Shown piece after piece: positions 48,082-55,983 of a stretch of 64,000 bases of DNA (position 1 is its first letter; every line of letters starts with the position of its first letter). The DNA lies in assembly GCA_964637185.1 (NCBI GenBank), contig CAZWVB010000001.1:194615-258614 (forward strand), read 5' to 3'. A model generated the notes under the pieces. It saw nothing but the letters and a program-made list of their open reading frames with translations, did not search any database and had not been told where the DNA came from. The position numbers and the translations under genes were made by a program. This stretch comes from CAZSVP01 sp964637185. Lineage in GTDB: Bacteria > Patescibacteriota > Saccharimonadia > CAILAD01 > BJGX01.

Positions 48082-48507
48082 ATGAGTAAACAGTGGCGTT
48101 GCAGCCATACAGAGACCACCAAAGCAATGCCCTCCAATATTTGGGTACGATGGATAGATGTAGAACATTGGCCACAAGAAGATACCAATCTGAAATCAGC
48201 TCGTCTTGAGGGTGAGTTTGCGGTAGGTAGTAAGATAGTAATGGTACCAACCGTCGGGCCAAAGTCTACAGTGACCATCACCGAGGTCACTACAAACAAA
48301 TCATTTAGCACCGAGGGCAGCATCCCATTTGGTAAATTGATTATCACACACTCCATCGAGCAAGTTTCTGGCAAAACCAGATTTACACATACTATCAAAG
48401 TAACCGGCCCGTTTAGAAAATTATTTGTACGCATGGTGGTGCAGCGGCTTGCCGACAATCTACCGCAGAAAATGCGCAATATCGCAAAGCTGGCAGAGAA
48501 GGCATGA
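48082..48507 (+). CDS. SRPBCC-fold (polyketide cyclase-like) protein
   Basis: A 141-aa protein whose strands PSNIWVRWIDVEHWPQEDTN, FAVGSKIVMVP and the C-terminal helix match the START/SRPBCC lipid-binding fold (Polyketide_cyc2-like). It may bind a small hydrophobic molecule. Its stop overlaps the start of the DNA glycosylase gene by 4 nt, so the two are co-translated. Confidence 0.7.
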   Translation: MSKQWRCSHTETTKAMPSNIWVRWIDVEHWPQEDTNLKSARLEGEFAVGSKIVMVPTVGPKSTVTITEVTTNKSFSTEGSIPFGKLIITHSIEQVSGKTRFTHTIKVTGPFRKLFVRMVVQRLADNLPQKMRNIAKLAEKA

Positions 48508-49403
48508 AAGTACAGACTTTCAACTCTAAGATATCTGGCCCGTTTGAGCTGCTTTATCAGAACCAATTTTTCAATGGGTGGCCTGTGCTTGATGACAGGC
48601 AGAGTATTGCCATGGCTTTTCCTGTCGAAGACTGGCGTAGTTCAGCAGCTGTGGTCGTCAAACAAGTAGCCAAAAATGAAGTTGAGATCACAGTACATAG
48701 CCAAGAAAATGCCGAGCGGGCCAGCGATCAGGCTCTGGCTGCATTGAGCCTGGATGAGGACGCAAAAGATTGGCCAGCCGTGGGTGAGCGGGACGGTACT
48801 CTCAAAGAGTTGCAGCTCAAATATCACTATATGCGACCAACTTTGTTTCACTCGCCATATGAGGCGGCAGCACACTTCATCATTGGTCATCGTATATCGA
48901 TGGTACAGGGACGTAAAATTCGCGAATCTATGGCTAAGGAGCTAGGTGAGAAATTTAGCATTGATGGTCATGATTGCTATGCTTTTCCTACTCCTCGAAA
49001 GCTGCTTGAAATAAGTGACTTTATGGGGCTCAATGCCACCAAGATTGATCGTCTGCATGCTGTGGCTGATGCAGCGCTCGACGGTTGGCTGACACGATCT
49101 GAGCTGAGAAAACTTGGCGAAGAAGAAGCACTCGCCAAGCTCGAAACGCTACCGGGCGTAGGGCCATTTTTTTCACAGGGCATCCTCAACCGCGGCGTCG
49201 GCTCCACCGACAGATTTACTCACGATGATCTTACATATCATGCAATAGGGCTAAGGTATGGTCTTGGTAAAGATCCAAGTAGGGAAGCGGTGTTAAAAGT
49301 TGCCGAGCATTGGCGGCCGTATCGCATGTGGGCGGTGGTATTACATCACGTTTGGTTGCGCGAGTCTGGTAATATGCCGACACGCACGTTTTCTAAGAAA
49401 TAA
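48504..49403 (+). CDS. AlkA-type 3-methyladenine DNA glycosylase
   Basis: A 299-aa protein with an N-terminal AlkA-like domain and an HhH-GPD domain from about residue 110: SPYEAAAHFIIGHRISMVQG, then the hairpin LETLPGVGPFFSQGILNRG and a following FTHDDLTYHA region holding the likely catalytic Asp. It excises alkylated bases. No Fe-S cysteines follow, in line with AlkA rather than Nth. Confidence 0.82.
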   Translation: MKVQTFNSKISGPFELLYQNQFFNGWPVLDDRQSIAMAFPVEDWRSSAAVVVKQVAKNEVEITVHSQENAERASDQALAALSLDEDAKDWPAVGERDGTLKELQLKYHYMRPTLFHSPYEAAAHFIIGHRISMVQGRKIRESMAKELGEKFSIDGHDCYAFPTPRKLLEISDFMGLNATKIDRLHAVADAALDGWLTRSELRKLGEEEALAKLETLPGVGPFFSQGILNRGVGSTDRFTHDDLTYHAIGLRYGLGKDPSREAVLKVAEHWRPYRMWAVVLHHVWLRESGNMPTRTFSKK

Positions 49404-49411
49404 GGGGTTAT

Positions 49412-50002
49412 ATGGCCGACTACAATGAAGAATACAAAAAGATAGATATACTACAGGACGATACAGGCGGGTGTATAAAACTATCCACACTACAACGTCA
49501 TGGTGAGTCTCGCAAAACCAAACTAAAAAACAATTTCACTGGTATGCTCGAGCCAGCCGATAGTGGGCTACTTTTGCAGTTTTGCAATATGCTCAATGCC
49601 AAATTGCCGCAGCCCACATCAAACGAACTTGTGGTGGGGATGTATAAGAGCGGCATTGTTATGGCTGGCTATCTGGCGCTGGCCCGCAAGACTAGTTTCA
49701 CCTGGTCAACTCCAGATCAGTTGGGTGATTTTGCTCAAGCCATATGCTACGAGGAAGACCACATCAAGAACAAAGTACATTATCTATATGGGCTCAGGCC
49801 AGGTGACAAAGTAATTCTAATTGAAGACGAAATTACATCCGGCAAAGGTATGATTGGGCTTACCAAAACGCTTACTGATCGCAGTATTGAAGTCTTAGCT
49901 ATAGCTTCGGTGCTTGAGACAGTCAACTTTGATGGCCGCGCAAATATCAAATCATCAACTGGTCTTGATCTGATATCGCTGGTACAAATCAGGTTAAGCT
50001 AG
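49412..50002 (+). CDS. Phosphoribosyltransferase
   Basis: A 196-aa type I PRTase. The PRPP-binding motif VILIEDEITSGKGM lies near residue 140, with the ELVVGMYKSGIVMAGYLALA loop before it. Overall order resembles orotate or adenine-type PRTases, and base salvage is the likely job, but the base is not clear. It starts 8 nt after the glycosylase gene behind AAGGGG. Its end overlaps the convergent kinase gene by 4 nt. Confidence 0.8.
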   Translation: MADYNEEYKKIDILQDDTGGCIKLSTLQRHGESRKTKLKNNFTGMLEPADSGLLLQFCNMLNAKLPQPTSNELVVGMYKSGIVMAGYLALARKTSFTWSTPDQLGDFAQAICYEEDHIKNKVHYLYGLRPGDKVILIEDEITSGKGMIGLTKTLTDRSIEVLAIASVLETVNFDGRANIKSSTGLDLISLVQIRLS

Positions 50003-51738
50003 CTTTTGTCAGCTTCGTCAAACATAATTATCTTGGATTTGCCAGTTGTCTTCTTGTTGCCTGGCTTGAGTTTGTCGAGTGGTAGCGAGATATAAAACTG
50101 TGAACCATGGCCGAGTCTACTCTCAACCCATATCTTGCCACCCATTTCTGTAATTATTTGTCGACATATAGAAAGCCCGAGACCAAGACCTTCTATTTTT
50201 GACTTAACACTATTCGAACGGAAATATTTCTCAAAAAGATGCTTTTGGTCGGCTTCGGATATGCCTACTCCTTGGTCAGCAAACTCGACAACAATATTGC
50301 CATCCTTGACTGAGCCAGTGATGTTGATCTGCTTGTTTTTAGGTGAGTATTTGGCAGCATTGCGGATGAGATTACTTACTACTTGACTAAGTCGTAGATC
50401 ATCAGCCTCAATTTTTTGTTTGGTGGCTGATTTAACAACAATTTTTTGGTCTATGACATAGCCAAGTTCAGTGGCTTCACGCCTGATAAATTCATCAAAA
50501 TCAAACACATGTGGAGTATGCTGTTCGGACTCTTTGCCCTCCGCGGCATTTCGCAAGTCACCAATCAGCGCTGTCATTTTCTTGGCTTGATGTGTAATGG
50601 TATTGACCTCATCAGCAAGCCGTTTACTAGACTCTCCGGCTTTGGTCTCTTTGCTAAGTGACTCCGACACTAAGGAGATAATGGTACCCGGAGCTTTGAG
50701 CTCATGAGCAGCGGCCGACAAAAAATCAGATTTTTCTTTGTTGAGTTTTTCTAGCTCGATTCGCTTAGTCTCGGCCTCCTGAATGGCAAGTTTTTGCTTG
50801 AAGAACTCTTGAACAACTTTGGCTAGGTTACCGAATTGAGATCTCGACTTTGTCATGTTATTTAGCAGGCTGGCGTCTTTGAGAGTGATCGCGGTGGAAA
50901 TGCGATTGATCGGCCTTAATACAAAGAGCCATATACCTAGTAGGATTATGATGATAATAGCCAGACCTACCACTGCTACGAGCATTAGTTGTTGGTAGTA
51001 AGATTCGTTGAGTTGCTTCACAATACCGACCTGAGAACTTGTATTTACTGTCTGCACAATATCACCCTGAAGGTTTTTGAGTGGTACGCCAAATGAAATT
51101 GTAGAACCTTTGGCCACACTGCCAGTGCTGGCGGTTGCATCTTCTAGTTTGACGTCACTCTGTGTTAGTGTCTGCAGTCTGCTTACAAAACTATCTCCCA
51201 AAAACCGCCCAATGACTATATAGCCAGCTGGTGCGCTATTGTGCTCTGGGTCATTGCCGGGCACTACGGTAGATGCTCGCACCTCATACGTACCCTCTGG
51301 CAGCTGCAAATAAAAATGTACAAACTTATCCTGCGCCACGGTTGCAAAGAAATTGTTTGGTAATGGTATAGCATTAATAGCCTTATCGGTACCACTGTTT
51401 TTACTGTAAACAAGCTTTCCTGAGGAGTTATATATCCAAATATTGTCTGCTTTGTATGTATCGAGACCTGTCTCGAGATTGTTTTGCGCGAACTGTTTGT
51501 TGCCGGTTTTGATAAAGTCTACCATGTCATCCCAGAAGGAATAATCATGAATAAATGTGTTGAATATCTCTCCCTCAGACTCGATTGCAATATCAAAAGC
51601 TTTCTTATGTTCTTCCAGGGTGGAGTTAAGTATTTTTTGTGATCGTTCGAGATCGAAGTAGCGTTGTATAGCTACAAATGCTCCAACCGCTACAAATACT
51701 GCGAGCATCAAAATAAGAAATCGGGTCTGTAGTTTCAT
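49999..51738 (-). CDS. CHASE4 sensor histidine kinase
   Basis: A 579-aa membrane kinase. Helix 1 is near residues 5-25; the external part contains HDYSFWDDMVDFI and DNIWIYNSSGKLVYS, typical of CHASE4 sensors; helix 2 is near residues 245-270, followed by a HAMP-like linker. HisKA is KSDFLSAAAHELKAPGTI with the phospho-His; the ATPase domain has LSQVVSNLIRNAAKYSP (N box), FADQGVGIS (G1) and GLGLGLSICRQII (G2). No response regulator is adjacent; an isolated receiver lies at 62400. ATG 51738 is 9 nt after a TATAGT box. Confidence 0.92.
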   Translation of the reverse strand: MKLQTRFLILMLAVFVAVGAFVAIQRYFDLERSQKILNSTLEEHKKAFDIAIESEGEIFNTFIHDYSFWDDMVDFIKTGNKQFAQNNLETGLDTYKADNIWIYNSSGKLVYSKNSGTDKAINAIPLPNNFFATVAQDKFVHFYLQLPEGTYEVRASTVVPGNDPEHNSAPAGYIVIGRFLGDSFVSRLQTLTQSDVKLEDATASTGSVAKGSTISFGVPLKNLQGDIVQTVNTSSQVGIVKQLNESYYQQLMLVAVVGLAIIIIILLGIWLFVLRPINRISTAITLKDASLLNNMTKSRSQFGNLAKVVQEFFKQKLAIQEAETKRIELEKLNKEKSDFLSAAAHELKAPGTIISLVSESLSKETKAGESSKRLADEVNTITHQAKKMTALIGDLRNAAEGKESEQHTPHVFDFDEFIRREATELGYVIDQKIVVKSATKQKIEADDLRLSQVVSNLIRNAAKYSPKNKQINITGSVKDGNIVVEFADQGVGISEADQKHLFEKYFRSNSVKSKIEGLGLGLSICRQIITEMGGKIWVESRLGHGSQFYISLPLDKLKPGNKKTTGKSKIIMFDEADKS

Positions 51739-51841
51739 ATTGCTTATACTATAGCTTTCTGACACAAAGATGGCAATTGTTCGTCACAATCTGCAAACTA
51801 TGCGTAATAATAAATGCAACTAAAAACAAGGGGACTAATAT

Positions 51842-52297
51842 ATGGTGAATCGTAAGGCGACATTCGTAACAACTGGCGTTGTGGCACTCGCAAGCGTGGC
51901 TTTGTTCGGACTAGCTGCTCCTCAAGCGCATGCTGGCAATATTTGGGATACACTGGCTCAGAAATTTGGCATCAAAAAAGAGCAGGTGCAGCAGAACTGG
52001 ATGCAGCACAGGCATGAGAATCAAGCCGAGCGTTTGCAAAGGCTTGCTGACCATCTTGATCAGGCAGTTAAAGATGGCAAGCTTACGGCTAAGCAGAAAG
52101 ATGTGATTTTAACCAAGGCCAAAGAAATGCAGACTTTTCATGATTCGCTCAAAGACAAGTCGCCACAAGAGCGTCGAGCTGCGCTTAAACTCAAACATGA
52201 TGAGCTAGTGCAATGGGCCAGTGACAATAACATACCTGCGCCGTTTGCCTTGGGTGGCCACATACAACATCTTCGTATGCATCGCATGATGCACTAA
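51842..52297 (+). CDS. Secreted helical protein, 151 aa
   Basis: A signal peptide ends at PQAHAG near residue 30. The mature part is helical and charged; LDQAVKDGKLTAKQKDVILTK near residues 70-90 resembles the DUF2680/Spy-like pattern of short exported proteins. The C-terminus is His/Met-rich (HIQHLRMHRMMH), which might bind metal. AAGGGGA precedes the ATG. It is divergent from the kinase gene, so it may be the kinase's target. Confidence 0.7.
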   Translation: MVNRKATFVTTGVVALASVALFGLAAPQAHAGNIWDTLAQKFGIKKEQVQQNWMQHRHENQAERLQRLADHLDQAVKDGKLTAKQKDVILTKAKEMQTFHDSLKDKSPQERRAALKLKHDELVQWASDNNIPAPFALGGHIQHLRMHRMMH

Positions 52298-52353
52298 ATA
52301 TTATAGATAACTGCGCAACACTGCCAACCAACCGCCCCTTGGGGCTGTTTTGG

Positions 52354-52359
52354 TATACT
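52354..52359 (+). promoter_or_regulatory. -10 box, leaderless start
   Basis: TATACT ends 6 nt before the ATG at 52366. A GCCC-CTTG-GGGC hairpin plus T run just upstream ends the secreted protein gene. Confidence 0.5.
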
Positions 52360-52365
52360 TAGTGT

Positions 52366-52833
52366 ATGCTATGGAACAAACCGCACGTCGCCAAGGTCTA
52401 CGAAGCCCTAGCCATCTTGGCTGATGGCAGAATAGAGCGGACTGACAACACTGCCAAAGTCTACTCTTCGGATCGCAAGAAATACTACACAGTGCAATAC
52501 GATCCCGAGAACAACGTGATCTCAAGCAACGATTCGGGCAGTTATTGGCAAGGGTATTTGGCCCATCCACAGATAGCCTTTTTGTGCGATTTGGGCGTGA
52601 TCAAATACAACCCAAAATTTGCTGACAAGCTCAAGGGGTTTGCCTGGAAAAAGATCATGGATCGCTACAAGCACGACTATACACAAGGCTTGGCTTACAT
52701 CAGACAAGAAGTACTAGCCAAATATCCAAAATTTGACTATTCACAGCTTGAAGATGAGTGTCAAAGGATTTTAGCTGAGGTTATGGCGCTGCGGCTCCAA
52801 AAACCGGCCAAGCGACCACGATTGGCTGATTAA
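52366..52833 (+). CDS. Uncharacterised soluble protein, 155 aa
   Basis: No signal peptide or membrane helix. The first half looks like a small beta-rich domain (KVYEALAILADGRIE, KKYYTVQYDPENNVISSNDS), followed by an aromatic motif YLAHPQIAFLCDLGVI and a helical C-terminus. I do not recognise a family. It converges on the DUF4287 gene with 2 nt between them. Confidence 0.75.
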   Translation: MLWNKPHVAKVYEALAILADGRIERTDNTAKVYSSDRKKYYTVQYDPENNVISSNDSGSYWQGYLAHPQIAFLCDLGVIKYNPKFADKLKGFAWKKIMDRYKHDYTQGLAYIRQEVLAKYPKFDYSQLEDECQRILAEVMALRLQKPAKRPRLAD

Positions 52834-52835
52834 CA

Positions 52836-53042
52836 CTATTCACCGATATGTGGCTTGAGGGTCGCATATATGGCCATCGCGTGGCCATGGCCAAGACTGT
52901 AGTCTTGCTTGAGCCAGTCTACGATCTGTGTAGCTTTGGTATCTTTGGCAAGCAGCCCTTTGGCTTTCGCCTCCTTGTAGAAATCATCCGGTGTTTTGCC
53001 AGTTTTGGCATGAATATTATCGATGTAGGCTTGGAACGTCAT
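52836..53042 (-). CDS. DUF4287 domain protein
   Basis: A 68-aa protein with the full DUF4287 pattern: FQAYIDNIHAKTGKTPDDF, then IVDWLKQDYSLGHGHAMAI. The family is often fused to or placed beside DUF5655; its function is unknown. TATACT (minus strand, 53054-53049) ends 6 nt before the ATG, so it is leaderless. Confidence 0.88.
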   Translation of the reverse strand: MTFQAYIDNIHAKTGKTPDDFYKEAKAKGLLAKDTKATQIVDWLKQDYSLGHGHAMAIYATLKPHIGE

Positions 53043-53100
53043 GTGTGTAGTATAAATGAATAGCCATTGAGCATGTCAAGACAATTTGGCCCAAACAAAA

Positions 53101-53126
53101 ACACCCGCTAAATTGCGGGTGTTTTT
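53101..53126. terminator. Bidirectional terminator
   Basis: ACACCCGC pairs with GCGGGTGT over TAAATT, with A/T tracts on both sides. On the minus strand it ends the RRM gene. Confidence 0.88.
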
Positions 53127-53140
53127 GCAAGGAACAATTT

Positions 53141-53395
53141 TTATTGTTCTTTGGGACGAGCCTCGTTGACGCGGAGTTCGCGACCATCGAGTTCTTTGCC
53201 GTCCATAGCTTTGACAGCAGCTTCGCCTTCTTCTTGAGTTGCCATCTCGACAAAACCAAAACCGCGGCTGCGGCCGGTGTATTTGTCAAGTACAACAGAA
53301 GCGCTCTCAACGGTGCCGTATTCTTCAAAAGCAGCCTTTAGGCCAGCATCGTCGGTAGCATAGGCTAGGTTGCCAACATAGATTTTGTAAGCCAT
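53141..53395 (-). CDS. RRM-type RNA-binding protein
   Basis: An 84-aa single RRM with RNP2 IYVGNLAY and RNP1 RGFGFVEM, like the glycine-rich or cold-induced Rbp proteins of cyanobacteria, here ending in a short charged tail instead of a Gly-rich one. It probably binds single-stranded RNA as a chaperone. It has a 5' leader of about 115 nt with a strong stem. Confidence 0.92.
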   Translation of the reverse strand: MAYKIYVGNLAYATDDAGLKAAFEEYGTVESASVVLDKYTGRSRGFGFVEMATQEEGEAAVKAMDGKELDGRELRVNEARPKEQ

Positions 53396-53422
53396 GTTCT
53401 TGTTCTACCTCACTTAACGTTT

Positions 53423-53493
53423 ATCACGCGGGACGACCTCTTACTAGCTCACTCTGTCTGACCTTAGCAAGCGCTCGTCCGGAAGCGTGATAG
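53423..53493 (-). promoter_or_regulatory. Structured 5' leader of the RRM gene
   Basis: In plus-strand terms TATCACGC (53423-53430) is complementary to GCGTGATA (53486-53493), and GGACGA (53432-53437) to TCGTCC (53477-53482). The two helices stack across a small internal loop. Such a leader before an RNA chaperone suggests thermosensing or self-binding. Confidence 0.55.
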
Positions 53494-53517
53494 GGGTAAG
53501 AAACCCGCTTGCCATGA

Positions 53518-53546
53518 ATTATACAATGAAGCAGCTTATTTAGCAA
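53518..53546 (-). promoter_or_regulatory. RRM gene promoter
   Basis: On the minus strand TTGCTA (53546-53541), 17-bp spacer and TATAAT (53523-53518). Confidence 0.75.
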
Positions 53547-53609
53547 CAAGTTATTATCAATTGGCTGAATCCGTTTGCTATAATAGTAGTAGTAATCGGA
53601 GGCTCATAT

Positions 53610-54014
53610 ATGAAACACTGGCTTGGCAATATCGAAGATCAGACCAAAAAAAATAAGACATTTCGCACGGTGCTTTTTACTGGTGATCATTTGCAACTGA
53701 CTGTCATGGATATCAAACCAGGCGAGGATGTCGGACTCGAAGTGCATCCGCACGTCGATCAGTTTTTGCGCGCCGAAGCCGGCAGTGGCACTGTTTGGGT
53801 CGGTGAGTCTGAGGACAAGCTTGAGCAAGTCGGTGAACTCAAGGCTGACATGGCCCTGATCGTGCCAGCTGGCACTTGGCACAATGTGGTCAATGATGGC
53901 AACCAGTCACTCAAACTCTACTCGGTATATGCTCCACCCAACCATCCCGCAGGTACTATTCATAACACCAAAGCCGATGCCGAAGCAGCCGAAGCCGCCG
54001 AACACCACGATTGA
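53610..54014 (+). CDS. Cupin-domain protein
   Basis: A 134-aa single cupin. Motif 1 is GEDVGLEVHPHVDQFLRAEAG (two His and a Glu-side acid) and motif 2 is VPAGTWHNVVNDG with the third His, so one metal is probably bound. The family resembles mannose-6-phosphate isomerase-like cupins; the substrate is unknown. GGAGG precedes the ATG. Confidence 0.85.
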   Translation: MKHWLGNIEDQTKKNKTFRTVLFTGDHLQLTVMDIKPGEDVGLEVHPHVDQFLRAEAGSGTVWVGESEDKLEQVGELKADMALIVPAGTWHNVVNDGNQSLKLYSVYAPPNHPAGTIHNTKADAEAAEAAEHHD

Positions 54015-54033
54015 GTCAACTGGCAAAAATCCG

Positions 54034-54501
54034 ATGGCCAAAAAGCTGCGCGAGCGCGAGCTGATTGACCAGTTTTTGGCTGTATGTTCGGATTTTGCTG
54101 GATACCAATTTGTGAGTTATGAAGAAAACCCTGACACGGTTTACGCTCGGGATGGCAAACAAGTTGGGTTTGAGAGCGTTATTATTTCTGATAATCAAGC
54201 CAGCGCGGAGTGTTACTTTGAACGTGAGGCCTGCGTGGTACAAGTACCAGCCAATCTGTCGGTACCAGAGCGCACTCAGCAGATAGTGAATTTTCTCAGC
54301 AACAAGCTATTTGAGCACTGGCGGCACTACAGCTTGCCAACGGTAGTGGTATTTTCGCTAGTTGACACTGAAGTAGCTATTAACGACTTAATGACTATTG
54401 CCGAGCAGTTTGATTTACCTGACATGCAGGAGCTCAACATAGCGGGCTACTACTTGTGCGATGGGCAGCAGTGGGTGAGTCTTAATATCGAAAAGTCATA
54501 A
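54034..54501 (+). CDS. Uncharacterised soluble protein, 155 aa
   Basis: Starts 19 nt after the cupin gene at an ATG giving MAKKLRERELID; a longer upstream frame overlaps the cupin gene and is rejected. Alternating strands (QFVSYEENPDTVYARDGKQV, ACVVQVPANLSV) and a helix with ELFEHW-like residues suggest an alpha/beta fold. Three cysteines are present. No family is recognised. Confidence 0.65.
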   Translation: MAKKLRERELIDQFLAVCSDFAGYQFVSYEENPDTVYARDGKQVGFESVIISDNQASAECYFEREACVVQVPANLSVPERTQQIVNFLSNKLFEHWRHYSLPTVVVFSLVDTEVAINDLMTIAEQFDLPDMQELNIAGYYLCDGQQWVSLNIEKS

Positions 54502-54504
54502 TTA

Positions 54505-54536
54505 CACGAACGCCCCCACAAACGGGGACGTTCGTG
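54505..54536. terminator. Hairpin terminator, twin of 57504
   Basis: CACGAACG (54505-54512) pairs with CGTTCGTG (54529-54536) and CCCC with GGGG inside. Loop and stem are almost identical to the hairpin at 57504-57532. It ends purD on the minus strand. Confidence 0.8.
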
Positions 54537-54565
54537 AGGGCGAGTTGACTCGACCTTGTTGGAGC

Positions 54566-55834
54566 TCAGCTGTCGGCGGCGATGTAGTCGGGTGTGATCA
54601 TGCCGGGCCAGCTGATCTTGCCGGCCGCGTCGTAGGCACGCACGCGCGCCACTTCGAGGACCTTCTGCGGCGTGTTGTAGTGGGTGCCCCACTCGCATTG
54701 GCCAACCACGTTGAGGCAGCGGCCAGCCGCCACCTCAATGAAGCCATCGGGGCTTTTGCGGGTACCGGCTTGTAGAACTTGCACCATGAGAAGCTCTTCG
54801 GCATCCGCGATGCCCACGATGCCTTGGCCGGTCACGGGGTTGTTGGGGTAGCCATCGGCACACAGCACCACACAGACAGCGGCGCTGTCGTTGAATCGCA
54901 CCGGCACGTCGAGGTGGCCGCTGGCTGCACGGCTCAGCATCACAGCCAGATCACCGTCGATCCGTGGCAGCACCACTTGGGCTTCGGGGTCACCCAAGCG
55001 GATGTTGTACTCGAGCGTCATGATCGCACCATCGTCGGTGAGCATGCCGCCCCAGTACAGGAAGCCGCGGTAGTCGATGCCACGAGCCTGGAGGGCTCGC
55101 AATGTCGGCTCGATGCACTCGGTCATCACACGCGCTTGCAGCTCGTCAGTGACCCAGTCGACCGGAGCGTAGCTGCCTACACCACCAGTCATGAACTCCT
55201 GTTGGTCGTGACGGAGGATCTTGTAGTCCTGGGCGGAGCCGATGCAGACGGCGTTCTGGCCATCGCAGATGGCGAACACCGAGAACTCGCGGCCGTAGAG
55301 CCGCTGCTCCACCACCAATCGCTTACCAGCCTCACCGAAGGCCTCACCGGACAGTTTGTCGATCACGTCGCGGTTGGCCAGCTTGATGCTGTTCCACACA
55401 CCGACGCCCTTGCCGCCGGCCAGGCCGTCGGTCTTAACGGCCACACAGCCACGGTGGCGGGCGATGAAGGCCTCGGCATCGATCTGGCTGCCTTCCGAAT
55501 CGGCATGCACGATCACGAACGGTGCGGTGGGCACCTTGGCCGACTGCAGCAAATTCTTCATCCAGATCTTGCTGCCCTCCAGCTGGGCGCCGTCGGCACC
55601 AGGACCGAACACGAGCTTGTCTTGCGCCCGCAAGCGATCGGCTAGGCCATCAACCAGCGGTGCTTCTGGCCCTACCACGAACAGATCAGCGTCGAACTGT
55701 TCCGGTGGGGCATTGAAGGAGCCTGGGATGCAACCAGGTCGTCCGGGTGTGATAGCCACATGGTGGCCATGGCGTTCGAAGGCACGGACGAGCGCGTGTT
55801 CGCGCCCGCCACTGCCCACTACACATACTCTCAT
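54566..55834 (-). CDS. purD: Phosphoribosylamine-glycine ligase, GC-rich class
   Basis: A 422-aa ATP-grasp enzyme of purine synthesis. VCVVGSGGREHALVRAF at the start, FVVGPEAPLVDGLAD, KTDGLAGGKGV and the Mg-binding LEYNIRLGDPEAQ match PurD. It makes glycinamide ribonucleotide from phosphoribosylamine, glycine and ATP; glycine could come from GlyA. ATG 55834 follows AAGGAG by 7 nt. Other early purine genes are not in the window, so the pathway may be partial. GC-rich. Confidence 0.9.
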   Translation of the reverse strand: MRVCVVGSGGREHALVRAFERHGHHVAITPGRPGCIPGSFNAPPEQFDADLFVVGPEAPLVDGLADRLRAQDKLVFGPGADGAQLEGSKIWMKNLLQSAKVPTAPFVIVHADSEGSQIDAEAFIARHRGCVAVKTDGLAGGKGVGVWNSIKLANRDVIDKLSGEAFGEAGKRLVVEQRLYGREFSVFAICDGQNAVCIGSAQDYKILRHDQQEFMTGGVGSYAPVDWVTDELQARVMTECIEPTLRALQARGIDYRGFLYWGGMLTDDGAIMTLEYNIRLGDPEAQVVLPRIDGDLAVMLSRAASGHLDVPVRFNDSAAVCVVLCADGYPNNPVTGQGIVGIADAEELLMVQVLQAGTRKSPDGFIEVAAGRCLNVVGQCEWGTHYNTPQKVLEVARVRAYDAAGKISWPGMITPDYIAADS

Positions 55835-55873
55835 GACCACTCTCCTTGATATTCAGTTGTCGAGGTCGCAGTG

Positions 55874-55914
55874 AGTGTAGCAAATTTGATCTGATAGGGC
55901 AATACTCATATACT
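55874..55914. promoter_or_regulatory. Interleaved divergent purD/purB promoters
   Basis: purB: TTGATC (55886-55891), 17 bp, TATACT (55909-55914). purD on the other strand: TTGCCC (55902-55897), 17 bp, TACACT (55879-55874). Each -35 lies within the spacer of the other, so polymerase can use only one at a time. Confidence 0.6.
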
Positions 55915-55921
55915 TATGGCA

Positions 55922-55952
55922 AGGCGGCATTCGCTGAATAGCGAACCGCCTT
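55922..55952 (+). promoter_or_regulatory. 5'-terminal hairpin of the purB mRNA
   Basis: AGGCGG-CA-TTCGCT pairs with AGCGAA-CCGCCT around GAAT and is followed by TTGTTG. It begins at the predicted transcription start and looks like a terminator, so it may attenuate or protect the purB message. Confidence 0.6.
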
Positions 55953-55983
55953 TGTTGTTCGTATTGACAAGAAGGAGGCCACG

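Noticed and set aside
54779..55645. Long plus-strand open frame antisense to purD
   Set aside because: Long shadow frames are common in GC-rich genes; the sequence shows no domain and purD is certain.
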